Origin: Paragordius varius
Lineage: Eukaryota > Nematomorpha
Reading direction: 5' to 3'
Length of the DNA: 64,000 nt
Assembly: GCA_964247055.1 (NCBI GenBank)
Contig: OZ176050.1
Span: 6,076,001 to 6,140,000, forward strand
A program made the translations under genes and the position numbers. This document shows, piece by piece, positions 1 through 13,200 of the stretch. The notes below the pieces were generated by a model, which was given only the letters and a program-made list of their open reading frames with translations, did no database searches and had not been told where the DNA came from. Every line of letters starts with the position of its first letter. The stretch's first letter is position 1.

Positions 1-64
1 ATTATTTTACGATAAAAACGGTTTATTTAATTATGTGCAATTTTTGGATTGGTACCGAAAACAG
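1..64 (+). CDS. Partial exon with EF-hand-like half loop
   Basis: An open frame from the window edge reads FYDKNGLFNYVQFLDWYRKQ and stops at a good donor (CAG|GTATAT). The DKNG-x-F-x-x-x-x-F spacing resembles the second half of an EF-hand calcium loop, which is a family-level guess from one motif. The exon ends in phase 0. I found no convincing in-phase junction to the Asn-rich ORF at 933, so the two may or may not be one gene. The upstream part lies outside the window. Confidence 0.45.
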
Positions 65-932
65 GTATATTTTTTTCATGATTAACTTTATGTATAGTCC
101 GGCTTTGTGCCAAACACTGATACTTTAAGGATATCAAAAGCTTTGGTTCGCTTTTTTACTGTTTCCAAAGAAAAGCTGTTTCAGGTTCATAAATATTTAT
201 TTTATACTCAGGTTTTGTTTCTCATAGTTGAAAAACATATATTTTATTTTTTAAGCGAATTTTGCTTATAAACTGTCCGAAATAAAGGGTGCACTAATTA
301 ATATTTATTTGGCTTTAATGTGATATATTTATTATAAAATCAAATTAAAAAAAATTTTAATTTTAATCATCTACCCTCTTGAAGATAGTAAAATTAGGAG
401 CGATTTTTTTGTTATGGCATTGATGTTTACATCAACTATAAATATTAACTGATTATATAGTTACAAAGTTTTAATTGTTTAATACTTATGATTTATTTTT
501 TGCAAATAGTTTTTGCAAAAATCTCATGAAGCTGTTATCATAATTACGAACGAAACCAATAAGGTTAACATGGAAGTTGTCCCGGTTACAAGTATGAAAT
601 TTACAAATTAAAAATATAATTTAATGTTTTTGATATAACACAGAGGGCAAAATTTGGGCATTTACTTTAATGATCTCATACTTAAATAAGTAAAACCCTT
701 AAAGCTATTCTGATTTTGGCGGTCAAACATAATATGATTATATATTTTTATAAGACTTAAAAAGTTAATTATTATATAGTTAACAGTTGTTTAAGCAATG
801 TTAGCAGGGTTAAATAAAATTTGCACACTGTGTGTCAAATTTAATTAAATAAGTGTTTTTTTGCATATTTTGGACTTATTTTGGTGGCTTAACATGCCAT
901 AACCATATAGATAAAAAAATTGATTTTCATAA
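65..932. other. Non-coding stretch, probably intronic
   Basis: AT-rich sequence between the edge exon and the Asn-rich ORF. I see no ORF, repeat unit or RNA gene that I can defend. A small exon linking the two neighbours could be hidden here. Confidence 0.3.
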
Positions 933-1847
933 ATGAATTTTTTATTAGAACAAAATTTTAATTCCACACGTATTGGAGCGAATCATTCAATAACAGCGAA
1001 TTCTCTGCTTGTAAACCGCAGTAGAAATTATTTATCAACATCCACACCTATTGCTACAAATAATAATAATAATTTAAATAATGACCAAACTTTCAGTTCA
1101 AATGTTCAATTAAATAATTTAATCCAAAGGAATCATATATCTAACAAGTTAACATCCTATTCTTTACCTATGCAATCTACATATTCGATTGCCGACTCCA
1201 CCACCCGAACAAATATTAATCATTTAAATATAACTAATAAACATTTTTTGACCCCATCGAGTAGTAATACATTACAAACACCACATTCCATTAATGAATT
1301 TGCTTATGAGTACAATCATAAGCCACAATTGATTAATTTACCAATTATACCAATGAACAATAATAGCAATACTACCATTAATACTAATCAAATAAATTTT
1401 AATGAGACACCCAACAACACTACTTTTATGAATAATAATAATGTTGGAATACCACCTCTTAGCTCTACCAGGATGGTTAATACTCCTCTCTTCAATAATA
1501 ACACGGCTAATAATACCATCCATTATTTGTCAAACAATCAACTACTAATTGATTCGACTCACGATAGAATCAATAATAACAACACCTTTTTGCCTTACAA
1601 CTTAGCAGCTCAAAATGTTTTCAATGTTGAACCTTCTGATGATGGTGGCCATTTGTTGCCTCCGTTACATAATTTACCAACGAGCAATAGCAATATAATA
1701 ATAAATAACAATAATGGATTATTATCTTCAAATGTTCACATAAATAATAACATTAATGTGATAGAGGAACAATTGCGAAAAATAAGGCCTGACCCACCAA
1801 AACCTAAGGGCTTTCGTGTTATTGATGGGAAAGTGTTTCCGATATAA
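933..1847 (+). CDS. Asn/Ser/Thr-rich hypothetical protein or C-terminal exon
   Basis: A 304-residue open frame with an in-frame stop codon directly before its first ATG, so coding starts at 933 or after a splice acceptor (one candidate, TTTTTTATTAG, lies at about 938-948). Nearly the whole product is low complexity, with runs such as NNNNNLNN. Only the last 25 or so residues look structured: basic and proline-rich (IRPDPPKPKGF), ending RVIDGKVFPI. I do not recognise the family. The clear, non-repetitive C-terminus and the length of the frame in such AT-rich DNA argue that it is really translated. It runs tail-to-tail with NDUFA10, whose stop lies 382 bp downstream on the other strand. It may be the last exon of the gene whose EF-hand-like exon is at the window edge. 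Confidence 0.55.
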   Translation: MNFLLEQNFNSTRIGANHSITANSLLVNRSRNYLSTSTPIATNNNNNLNNDQTFSSNVQLNNLIQRNHISNKLTSYSLPMQSTYSIADSTTRTNINHLNITNKHFLTPSSSNTLQTPHSINEFAYEYNHKPQLINLPIIPMNNNSNTTINTNQINFNETPNNTTFMNNNNVGIPPLSSTRMVNTPLFNNNTANNTIHYLSNNQLLIDSTHDRINNNNTFLPYNLAAQNVFNVEPSDDGGHLLPPLHNLPTSNSNIIINNNNGLLSSNVHINNNINVIEEQLRKIRPDPPKPKGFRVIDGKVFPI

Positions 1848-2229
1848 ATTACTCCATTGATTTGAACATTATACACACACATATATATATATATAATAAT
1901 TTTACATGTGAACTTATAGTACATATAAATTATATATGAATGGATAAATATGAAATATCTTTTTTGTATATATTTAATGTTTTGGACATTTTGAAATCAT
2001 TCGAACAAAGATATTTAATAGCGTACTTTTTAAGGCGCGTTAAAAGATCATGCCTAAGACCTAAATGGTAAATAAATGACTCCTTTGCAAAAGAATTTCC
2101 ATAACACGTAAATTTAACGCATAAAATTTATAGCGATCCAATATTTCTATTTTAAAGTATAATCAATATTAATTATTTATTTTATCGTTTCCACATCATA
2201 AAAACAATCAATTAACACCAGTATGTTAG
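1848..2229. other. Intergenic space between convergent 3' ends
   Basis: Separates the stop of the Asn-rich ORF from the NDUFA10 stop. It holds a short AT microsatellite near 1870-1895 and several AATAAA-like stretches that could serve polyadenylation on either strand. I see nothing else. Confidence 0.4.
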
Positions 2230-5200
2230 TTACCAATGTTCAAGCTGGGGTCTAAAATCTCTATTTTTGTTGAAGAAATCAGCGCGTCTCTCTACTTTCT
2301 TTATAAATTCTGAATTTGCCATATATTCAGAGAGTTTGTCTCTCAATGCATATCTTTCTGCCATCGTGTCATTTACGAATCGTAATGAGGCATGCGAAAA
2401 TAGATTTTTGCCTTTTTTGAAGGTTTTATTGGAGTATGCTCCGCATAAATCAACCTCCTGAAAATTATTAAAAAAGATCTAAAGTAATGACTTTTTTTGA
2501 GAAAAAAGATAAGACTAAGCAACGCAAAAGTATTATCCTTTTGCATTAAGGATATGCTAAAAATTATATTTGGCAAAAGGTGCGAAAAAAATGTTGATTT
2601 GTATAAAAAAGAATATATTGGGCTTATGATTTTTATTAATTTGTTGGAAAAACATATTAATCTATAAATAATAATTTTAACAAAAAGAAATAAAAATGGA
2701 TCAATTTACTAAAAGCATCCGTACAAAAAGTTTGACCATATATACATATTAATAAAAACTCATGTATTTTGATGTTAAATCAATGCTAATATACCATATT
2801 CATTAAACGGTGATGCACGATCAAATGATTTGGATTTCGATTGAAATCATCGCATATAAATACAAATTGCTGGAACATTGAATCAAAATATTGACGATCA
2901 GCCAACCTTATATAAAATATGACATCAGTTAAATATTATGAGTAGAAACTCATAAACTGTCACATAATACTTTTAAATTTTTTATCAGATTTATGCGCCT
3001 TCATAAAATTTAAAATTTTTATCAAACAAATGAATTATCCAAATCTCTTTTAACAAAATAATTCTAATGAAACTTGATCTAATTATTTGGCTAAAAATAA
3101 TAAACTTAGCGGTAATTCAGATAAATATTTTTCACAATTTTAAATTACTTATTTTTCGAATGCACCTAAGAGGATCCATGGATTACATATTTTGTAATTG
3201 GTTTAATATCAAATGTATTTTAAAAATCTTTAAATAAAATGGCAGATTAGAGAAAAACTACAAAAGGTAATGTGTAATGATAACAATTACGCATTATAAA
3301 AAACGAATAAAAAACAAAATTATTGTGATATAAAAAAAGCAGGATATATTACTTGATTCTTTTGTCGTTGTAAGCATTATGAGAATGAAAATACCAATCT
3401 TTCATACGTTCTACGTTTGACATACTGAAATCTAAATTCATTTTTTTTAAATCATCACACACCTAAAAATATATATAATAACTATTAGCATTAATAGTCG
3501 AGTGTGTTGAAAATTGTTATATGAAAAAATATAGTTTCATTAAAATGCCAAAGATGATTATATTAAGTCAACCATTTTATTTAATTAAGTTTAAAGTATA
3601 TTTATCAATTTTTTTTAATTTAGCTATGATGAAACCATTATTTTTATCTGATTAACACTACAGGATACATTTGATTTCTTAAAAACTTTAAGCATGGGCA
3701 GTGTAAATATAGTTTAGATATTTCCAACAATTAAAAATAATATATAATTTAACAAATTTATTAACAATTTCAATTAGTAAAATTAGATAAATAGCCGTTA
3801 ATTAATTAATATCTGAATAAACCTCCTAAATTAAACAAATTTTTTCCAAAGAAAAGTAGAGAAATGTAAATTAAAATGATTTAAAGATTAGATATGTAAA
3901 AATTTTATTATGAAAAATATATAAATCAAATAAAAATTCCAATATCCCACAAAAAATATATTTTTACCCAGCTAACATCTCCGAATTCGGACCAATCATA
4001 CGCTATAACTTCGCTAAAATCTTCCATATCGCGAAAGAAAAAAGTTTTAAATGCTTCATCTATGGCCTCTAAAAACAGGGTGTCTTGAAATACACTGCTT
4101 TGACTTCTTTCATCCTAATAAACAAAGATAATTTATAGTAAATGTTATAATGAATGGTTGTTTATCAAAATATTTATATTGAATCGGGTTTTTTAACTAA
4201 TTGCAACTATAAGAATCAAAACTCTCCTCAAAGATCTAATTCAATTTTTGAAATCGCAAATAATTATTTCGATGATATAAAATGTTTCTATTGGCTAAAA
4301 GAAATTACCGCGAATGGATATTTTCCAAAATTATGTGATACAAGGCTCAATATTTTTTCGAGTCCGCCACCGGCTGAAATTTATTCCACAGATAGGCAAA
4401 ATTTTTAACTGCCTCAATGAAAAACTTGTTAATTATAATAGAAATAAAACTCATTTTTTTTTCACTTTTAACATATAAATTTTAATTTATTTAACGGAAT
4501 TGTAAAATTGATTATTTTTACAACAAAAATTTACACTGTGAACATTGAACCAAATTACTTTTAACTCCATTACAACGTTTCCGTCATTAATAATTATTTT
4601 TTTTTGTTATTATTTGATCAAAAATAACCGTAAATCTATAAGATTCTAACCTTTTCTCGAACGTACGCAAAAATTCTTTATCTGATGAAAGAAACTCGGA
4701 CTCCAAGTTATAATCAATAAGTTTGGAATTAAGACATAAAAAATTTGCAAACCTAAAATTTTAGCAGATGGTGAATTCAAAGAAACTATCAAGCATCGCA
4801 TACCACAGTTTTGCGAAAAATACCATTCATGGAAATCTATATTTCCAACATATACATTAACGTCGCAACTGTGGCACAATTATATACCAAGGCTGTTCAA
4901 CCCGTGTTAAAATATGGTTAGAAACATGGTCATTAATATACAGGTGTTGCGATATCATTTATTTTATGTTTAAAATTTTACAATAACACCAATTTTTTAA
5001 GACATCAATATAATTTTAAGGTCAACTATAAGAACGGCAAGTTGTGACTGATAAGACCATACAGTTTAGTGATTGCGATATTGCCATGATGTATAAAGAG
5101 TGGCTTTTAAATAATTTTAAACTTTGTGGATACACTATTTTACCAGCTATGCGCTGTTTGATATCGTTTAGAAATTATTCCTTCCCATATAATTCTGTAT

Positions 5201-7192
5201 TTTTGTTTAAAACATCAAACAGACTGACAAGGTCTCAAACTTTCTGCAAAAAAGTATTAAACCTAACATATCCCTATGGAATATAATAAAAAATACTTAG
5301 GACACGTCTCAAGAAATAAACCTTTAAATGTATCTATACTTTAAAAGAGTTTAGTGACGCCTATAAATATTCAAAAGTAACAATAGGGGTTGCGTCTGAC
5401 CGGTCATGTATGCCTTCTTGACCGGGAATGCGACTGCTTATAAAAATAACCAGATAAAAACTTTTATGTTCTTATTAATAAAATCAATATATAAAATAGT
5501 GGTATAAAAACCTAAATTTAATTTTAATTGGGACATTTTAAAATTTTATCAATATTATTTGTCGCTTATATAAATTTGACACTATAAGATTGAACTTAAA
5601 CGGTTATTTTAATATTGTTTAGTTAAATTGGAACAAATATTTTACACTTGTGGTAAAAATTGATTAAAAAATGGGTATTTATGAACTATAGATGATTCTT
5701 TTTTAACTGATTAAACACCCCTACTTTCAATGTTTGTAATTTCAAAGGGCCGTAACTTTCTTAAAATTTTTAATAATAGAAAACGACAATGGATAATTTA
5801 TAAAAGCGTCCTCAAAAAACCATAATTAGTATTGGTTAATGCAAATTTGGAGGGTAAAAATGTTAATTATATTAATTATACCATACTTGATAATATATAT
5901 TTTCTCGAAAGAATGCAGTAAACATACTAAAATTTTTTAAATAAATTATACACATGGATAATAAAATTGCACAGATTCAATTAAATTCAAAAAATTCTAT
6001 TTTACAAAATAAAGCATTTTTTAATTGAGTCATCCGATCAAAACCAGTTTTCTGGAAGATCTACCAATTAAATATCGTAGACATATAATAATGACTAAGT
6101 TTGATTAATTTTAAAGAAGTATTTTACAAGGGATGTTGTTTTAAATCAAGTTACTTACTTTAGTATTTTGAATTCGTTCTAAACATTTTTGGGGAGGAAC
6201 ATCCAAATAAATAGCGAGGTGAGGATAATTAACCTCCAATCCTGGTTTAGAAAGCACGCTTCTTAACCGAAAAAAATGATTTCGCGCTATATAAAATAAT
6301 TGGAAAAGTTATTTAAGAAATAATACATAAATTGGTAACCCCGAACAAAATTATAAAAATAAAACTGAAAATAAATTTAAAACGTTTACGGAATCAAAAA
6401 CCTTAATTAGTAATAATAAAATACTCATGTTTCAATTATCAATTTGTATAAAGCAAAAAATATAAATGCTTTTTAGAAATATTAAACGTTTTTCATAAAA
6501 TTTAAATGTTAGAAATGTGTTACCTCCTTCCGACAAATAACCACGTTTAAACATTGCTTGTAACTCAATCATATCGCAAAAAACTGAATTATCTATAACA
6601 CAACCCTGCCCTAAATAATAAGAAAATAAATCTAACCAGTATGAAATAAGTGATTTAAAGCGTCAATATATTGTTGCGTTTTTACGTGCATTAGTTTAAG
6701 TCGCATTTTAGCGTTCGAAGCTTGATCAGTAGGTTCGCGATAAAAATGTGACTCATCTAAATTCATAATATCACGGTAATCTGGTGCAGTTTCTCCGGGT
6801 AAGAAAGGTCCATCAATTGGTAAGAATGCATTAAGCCATCGAATATCAAAACCATAATCATTTATATAATACATATCAAGGTTTGCGGCAGAGAAATATT
6901 TCATACCTAATTCTTTGGCAAGATTTTCGGCAAATGTGGAACGACCAGATGCGCAATTTCCTTCCACAATAAAAATTTTACTGTTTTCATCCCATCGTTC
7001 TAATGGACGATCAACCATACCCCATAACCGATTAAACTTTTTAGTCTTGTATGGAAACGGTCTTGACCTGTTTAATAATTTATCTTGCTCTGCTTGTGAT
7101 AAATCTGGAGATATCCCCCTTTCCCTCAGCGTATATAAAAAACGACGCTGAATATTGCTCCTAAGAAAACCACTAAACACATTGAACCGCAT
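2230..7192 (-). CDS. NDUFA10: NDUFA10 (ND-42), mitochondrial complex I accessory subunit
   Basis: Seven exons on the minus strand: 7192-6637, 6610-6524, 6286-6159, 4114-3968, 3462-3353, 2906-2795 and 2457-2230. They sum to 1368 nt (455 residues plus TAA), and all junctions are GT-AG with matching phases. NDUFA10 is a deoxynucleoside-kinase-like subunit of NADH:ubiquinone oxidoreductase in the inner mitochondrial membrane. The first about 27 residues are rich in Arg and lack acidic residues until a late Glu, as expected of a mitochondrial presequence. A P-loop-like GNCASGRST lies at residues 78-86. Exon 2 (GQGCVIDNSVFCDMIELQAM) and exon 3 (PHLAIYLDVPPQKCLERIQ) match the human GQGVVLERSIFSDF and [20 protein letters not shown] stretches. 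It is longer than the human protein (355 residues) because of a diverged C-terminus ending LEHW. The call is firm for exons 1-4; the last two exons rest mainly on phase and splice sites. Confidence 0.88.
4154..4408 (+). pseudogene. hAT-like transposase C-terminal fragment
   Basis: This lies in the NDUFA10 intron between exons 3 and 4, on the opposite strand. The translated stretch YWLKEITANGYFPKLCDTRL followed by NIFSSPPPAEIYSTDRQNF resembles the hAT/ZBED dimerisation region, whose usual pattern is WW-x(5-8)-FP-x-L-x(3)-AR-x-L-x-I-P-x(2)-S-x-P-S-E-R-x-F-S. The SER core is degraded to AEI, and no transposase catalytic region is visible upstream in frame. It reads as a dead remnant of a DNA transposon. 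The resemblance is by eye only. Confidence 0.5.
4745..5440 (+). mobile_element. Probable DNA-transposon debris in NDUFA10 intron
   Basis: A plus-strand stretch around 4752-4880 reads like protein (ADGEFKETIKHRIPQFCEKY and on), and a short ORF follows at 5044-5286. Neither is recognised. Near 5386 the sequence AGGGGTTGCGTCTGACCGGT, followed by further GACCGG motifs, resembles the end of the hAT MITE at 29285 (TAGGGTTGTGCTGACC, then GACCCGGTC). Together with the transposase fragment at 4154 this suggests that one or more decayed hAT elements sit in this intron. I could not define the element's boundaries. Confidence 0.35.
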
Positions 7193-7275
7193 ATGGTATA
7201 ATGCGCGTTTACATATACGTTATGAGACCAGTATGGTATTTTGGAAAATTGTTTGGCCTTAACTAATTCCAACAA
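7193..7275. promoter_or_regulatory. Short head-to-head intergenic region (bidirectional promoter)
   Basis: Only 83 bp separate the start codons of NDUFA10 (minus) and DENND4 (plus). It must hold both 5' UTRs and at least part of both promoters, unless one gene has a non-coding first exon elsewhere. I see no TATA box placed convincingly for either side. Confidence 0.55.
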
Positions 7276-10200
7276 ATGAATAATACGTTATATGAAGAGC
7301 GATGTAGTCTAGCAGATTACTTTATGGTCGTTGGATTAGATGACAAAGCCCCAACTTTACTTGAAGATTGCATTTCAGAAGAATTGGATTCGGCAACACA
7401 CCTTAAAAACTCTTTAGATCCTATAGTTGATATAGCCGTTATATTTAGAAGTCTTGGGGAAGAAGTTTTTATTTAAATTTATATTAAGCCTCCGCATGAT
7501 TATCAAATTATTGAATCAACTCCATTTGGATACCCTGCAGATCTAAATCATGGAAGTTTACGCAGCCCTTCTGTATTTTTATGTTTTAGACGTGGCCGTG
7601 ATAAACCTCCTATTGTAGACATTGGGTGCATATTATTTTCATAACGTTTGTCTTAACTTTAAGTATTATTTTGACTATAAAATTATTGTATAAGAAATAG
7701 CCAAATTTTATTTTCAATTTAGTATCATATTAATAAAATATTAATGGATTCCTAATATTTTTTTATTATTGTGTGATCTTCGACAAAAAATGAATATATA
7801 AAAAAATATCATTTGTTCTTTAGTCATTAAAAATGCGATTCTATCATAATTTCTTAACTATAAATTTATAGCATTACAACCTAATTTTAATTTAATCCAT
7901 GCATGCCAAATAACTTAATTAAGCATTTTACTTGCGGATTGCCAATATTTTAATAGCAAATATTAAATATCATAACCCATATAGAGTCATGTATGAGGGC
8001 AAAGAACGCATAATGTCTGGATGTGAAATTATATCTCAATCACCGTATGGCAGACCGGCTAATGTTAATAATAGCGGGGCTCGTACATTCATTACTTATC
8101 GAAGGGCCTTACCAACCGCATCTCCCAATGAACTCGTTGTTTCCCACATTTGCATCGTTTTTACCAATAAGGTAGTCTTTTTATTCTGTAAATTTATGAA
8201 TTTTAAATTTTGTATTATAGATTTGAGTTATAGATTTTGTAATGGATATATTGATTAATTAAGTAATCAAGAAATTTTATTCGTAAGAAAATTTAGCCAA
8301 TATTTAATAAAAATTATGACATATCTATTAAATATCTATGCATGTATGTGTCACCTTTTTATGGCAGGTGTAAATTATTTTCAATATTTTATATCTACCA
8401 AAAAGAAAAGCAGTTTGACATAATATTTTTTAAATTTAAAAAAAGTATTATTCCTACTATCATTATCAACCCATATAATAATTTTAAAATTCCATACCAA
8501 TCATTAAATGCCATAAATTTCGTATTCATTAATATTAATTGTAGATTTGGCATTTTAAAAGATTTTTTTAAAAATAATAGGGAGAAAAACCACCACAAGC
8601 ATTTATGCTGATAAATAAAAACTTGAATAAGGGAATGGTGGGATCTGACGTTTATATATGTTACAAAAAATCTGTATTGAAAGATAATGTCGTCCCTTTC
8701 AAACCTGGTAAACTTAATTTTATTTTTTGATTACCTTTTAAGGTATTTATTAATTTGCAAGCGAATGATGCAAATAAATAAATTCTCGCATTTTAGTTTT
8801 GTTAAATCGCTATCCACAAATTGATAATATGGAATATCCTTTACCGGAAAACGCTCCCCTATTTTTATTGCCTATGGGAGCCACGCTTGAAAAATGGCCT
8901 AAATCTGCAAACATACCTGATCCACTATTTTCAACTTTTGTACTTACAAACCTTACCGGACAAAAGGTAATCCCTTTTTTCGTAATTTTACAGAAATCTA
9001 GTGTTATAATATATTTATTTTAATGTTTAAAAAGGGAAAAATAGATAAAGAGCTAGCTTTTGAGATAAAAATATCTGTATGGCTTTATTCTATTATTAAA
9101 TACGCAATTTATAGCACCGATTTGAAATAAAAGTAAACTTATTCGGTATTAATAACATATTTTTTTGATTTCTCTCTTATAAATGCAAATAACTATATGA
9201 TACTGATTTAGATTTTTAAACATGTTTTTCAACGATATAAAATTTTTAATAAGAATGAAATATTTGACATTATCAATTTTTCATTAGGCTTATGGCGCCG
9301 CAATTTCATTTTACGAATCATATACCGTTGAAAATATTGCTGTGGAGTATTTACATATGTTAGGCATAAACTTTGATAAAAACTATGTTAATATGACGGA
9401 ATCTAATAATAGTCCATCGCAAAATAGCGAACCTCAATTAAAATCAAATCATGCTCAAGCAAATGGCAACCTAGCCGCCTTAAAAAGTAATAAACTTGGT
9501 TTATCTTCTTTTGTGATATGTAAAATTTTATTTTAATGACTCCTCAACATAGAAATAAATAATTGGTTCAAAAATTGGTTATATTTAAACAATTATGTAC
9601 GTTTAATTACGTTAGATAATTCCAATCATGTGGATAAAAATTATCACAATGGAGACTATATAGTTTACACTAACAAAGCCATAGGATTTATAGCAAGATG
9701 GCCACTTTTTTCAGTTTTTAAACGATTTTTACAATTCCTTTACCACATAACGTTGGTCGGAAGTTCGAAAATTCCAATCGAAAGGTAAATGGTTTTAAAG
9801 CTATCAAAATTTATTTATGATTTTTGGATTTTTTTATCAACTTTCATAATCAGATTAGTTAATAATAATTAATTAAATTTATTTATTACACACAGATTTA
9901 TTATTATTAATAATTTTAAATGAAGTAACAAGTTCGATTCCAATCAAAAGGTTTTCAATTAAGGTATCAACAGAATTTTCAGATTTTATAATAATTGGTT
10001 TTTTTAATATATTTTAGAATAATTCCATTCAAAAATATTATAACGATATAATGTATAATAAATTTTAATTGAAAATTTTAGATACATTTATTTTTTCATG
10101 CACAAAATACCGTTTCCATCGCCTTCAAGGCCACAAATTCTTGTACAGGTATGAGCCTTTATATTAGCCTATATATTTTTATTGATTATATATGAGATCA

Positions 10201-13200
10201 ATGTACATATATCATAGCTATTTTATTGGTCATATAAATTAATTTTTATTTATTATATAAGTGAATGTTAGTTTTAATTTAATCTAGTCTACAATGAACG
10301 ATTTTGAATTACCACTTTTAATAACAATGTGTATCATTTTATTGTTTAAGATAAGGATAAATGGCATTTTGTATATTCTTTCAAAATTTTCTTTTTAAAA
10401 TTTGAAATTGGGGTTACATTTGTAAAATATTATACTCAACACTAATGAATGATATCACGTTAATTTAGCTACCATTTAATACGACATTATCGTTAATTCA
10501 AACATTTAATTTGCCGATGGGTATTACCGGAGCATCTTTTGTAGCCCTAATCCAAAACTTGAGTGTTGAAAATATCCTTAATTTGGTTTGCGGTTTGTTG
10601 TGTGAAAGTAAAATCCTCATGCACAGTTTGAGGCCCAGTGTTTTGACCGGTATTGGAGAAGCCTTGCGTCTAGTATTATATTAATTAAAATATATGGCTT
10701 TTTTAATTTTAAAAGTGACTTTTTGTTTTATATTCAAAGACGATAAATATTGTTTTGATATATCTATTTTATTGAATAATGTGTACGACAAAAATTGTTT
10801 TTTTTTGGGGAGGGGGGGGATATCTATCATTTTTATAAATATTGAATGCACTTACTTATTTTAATATTGATATTTGTACAATTCTTATTTTATAAAATAT
10901 TTATAGCTGATATTTCCACTTCAATGGCAATGCTCGTATATTCCTCTCTGTCCAATACTTTTATCCCAAGTACTAAATGCCCCGGTGCCTTATATTATAG
11001 GTTTTATTTTACATTTTATCTAACGTTCTAATGTAATAAATTATAATTAATTACATTATAAATACATAATATACCATTTACAATTAAAATTCACCCTTGA
11101 ACAGTTCAAATTTACCCTAGATATAAATTGCGGGCCAATATAACTCATCATTAATATGAAATATATCTTTGTGGCATTGTTTATTATTCAAATTATAAAC
11201 AATATTTTATTCTTTAAAAATATAAAAAAAATATAGATAATTTTTAATTTTAAAAAACAGTTAATTTATTTTAGGGTGAATTTTAATTGTGATGGCGAAT
11301 TTAAATTGTTCAAGGGTGAATTCGAAGCGTAAATGGTATATATGGAAAATAGAAAAATTCAAGCGATTTTATCGATATTTTTAATTTAACCTATTTGATT
11401 GCATTATTAGGAATTGATTCAAGGTATTTTGAGATGTTTCAACATCCCCCATATGATGCCATAACCGTAGATTTGGACACAAATACACTTAATATGTAAA
11501 TAATTTTTATTTTACTAATATAAAGTTTTTTATATTTCAAATCTCATTCATATCTTTTGATTTTAGACCTGAACACAAACGGGCTATTATTAATTACAAG
11601 AATTTACCCAAGGTATATTTTTTGAGAGAAACCTTTTTTAATTATATGAATCTAAAAGGGCAGGGTAATAAATGTAACGGAAGCATTGTTCAATTCTATA
11701 AGTTGCCGTTTTAATTAAAATTTGCATTAGTTAATTTATTAAATTAGTTTGCTTTTATTAAAAAAAAACTATGTAATATGTAGTTTTACATTCTAATTCT
11801 GTCCTTTTTAAGAAAATGGTGAAAGTCATTAAGCATTCACAACTCAAGATAAATGAATTTATTGAGTCACATCCTGAAATTTTGTCTTCACGGTACAATA
11901 AAGCACAATTATTGGATGATGATTTTAAACATGTTAAGATGCAGGTAACTTATTTATATTTACTTTAAATTTAAAGTTCATAACATAAAAAGTTAAATTC
12001 TATATTATTCGATATCTCACTTTTGTTAATGATATAAATACAATTGTTAAATATTAGATTGAGTTAGTTTCGTATTCTAAAACGATAAGGTAAATAAAAA
12101 AATACATGTTTAAAAATATGGTTTGCTATATATTATAATATAAGTCTTCTATTTTTTGCAATTTAAAACTTTTTATGTGTTCATTATAGTATATGTTGGA
12201 AAAAACTATACAAGACACATTTATTCGTTTTATGGCGTGTTGGTTAATCAACTATCAGCATTTTCTAATACCCATTACTAAATCCACATATCATGGTGGA
12301 CAGGATTATGATGTAAAACAACTGTTTGACTTCCAAGGTTCTATTATATCAATTAAGAAGCTTTTTTATACCCTAATACTTTATAATGTAATAAATTATT
12401 TTATTTTAATCTCCCATTTACAGGTTTTTTATATTCTCGAGAACGATCCGCATTGCCTATATACGCTTGTATGTTAGAAACACAATTGTTTTCACAATTT
12501 ATCCAGGATAGGTCCTTTGTCACAATTAAGGATTCCTATTTAACATTGTTTGATGAATTTAGTTCCCGAGTAAGTTTTATTTCAAACGAGTTGTATTATT
12601 AATATATTATTAACAAATTTTTTTGCGTACTTAAGGTTGACCCTAATGACGATAGGGATGATCAAGCCTTTTTGAAGGATTTGACAGAGGAAAATGTTAA
12701 AAGGTATCTTATTTTATATACAAGTTTTTTGGACTAATGATAGCTTTTTGTTCGCAATATAACGTATTTTTCAAAGAATTATATTATTATTTATATTTAA
12801 TAATATATTGTGTTTTATAGCAACTATACCGTATACATCCCACCCCCGGATAATAATGGTCTTCCACCCGGTGAAATATACAAGTGAATACAGAAAATTA
12901 TATATATTGAAAAATATTTTTAAGATATGGATGTCCCATGAAAGTCATATCACGATTAAAAACTTAATATTGATATTCTTGTAAAAACCATATTTTTTAT
13001 AATGATTTAAAAATGTATATAATATGATTTACATTATTATTTTAACATGTTTTAAGTGTTTTTTATGTCGATATAAGATATCCTCATGGATTTTCCGATC
13101 TAAACTTGACTCTTTTTGAAATGTTATCTGATGGTGAAGATCAAAATGATATAGATACCATTTCACCATCTCCAAATTGTTTTAATACCTCCCCAAATAA

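Noticed and set aside
7474-7476. In-frame TAA suggesting DENND4 is a pseudogene
   Set aside because: Removing a 24-nt GT-AG stretch restores alignment to the family, and the other 40-odd exons keep phase to a normal C-terminus.
10846-11031. Plus-strand ORF reading [19 protein letters not shown]
   Set aside because: The true DENND4 frame of the same exon reads [14 protein letters not shown], matching the family; the ORF is a frame shadow.
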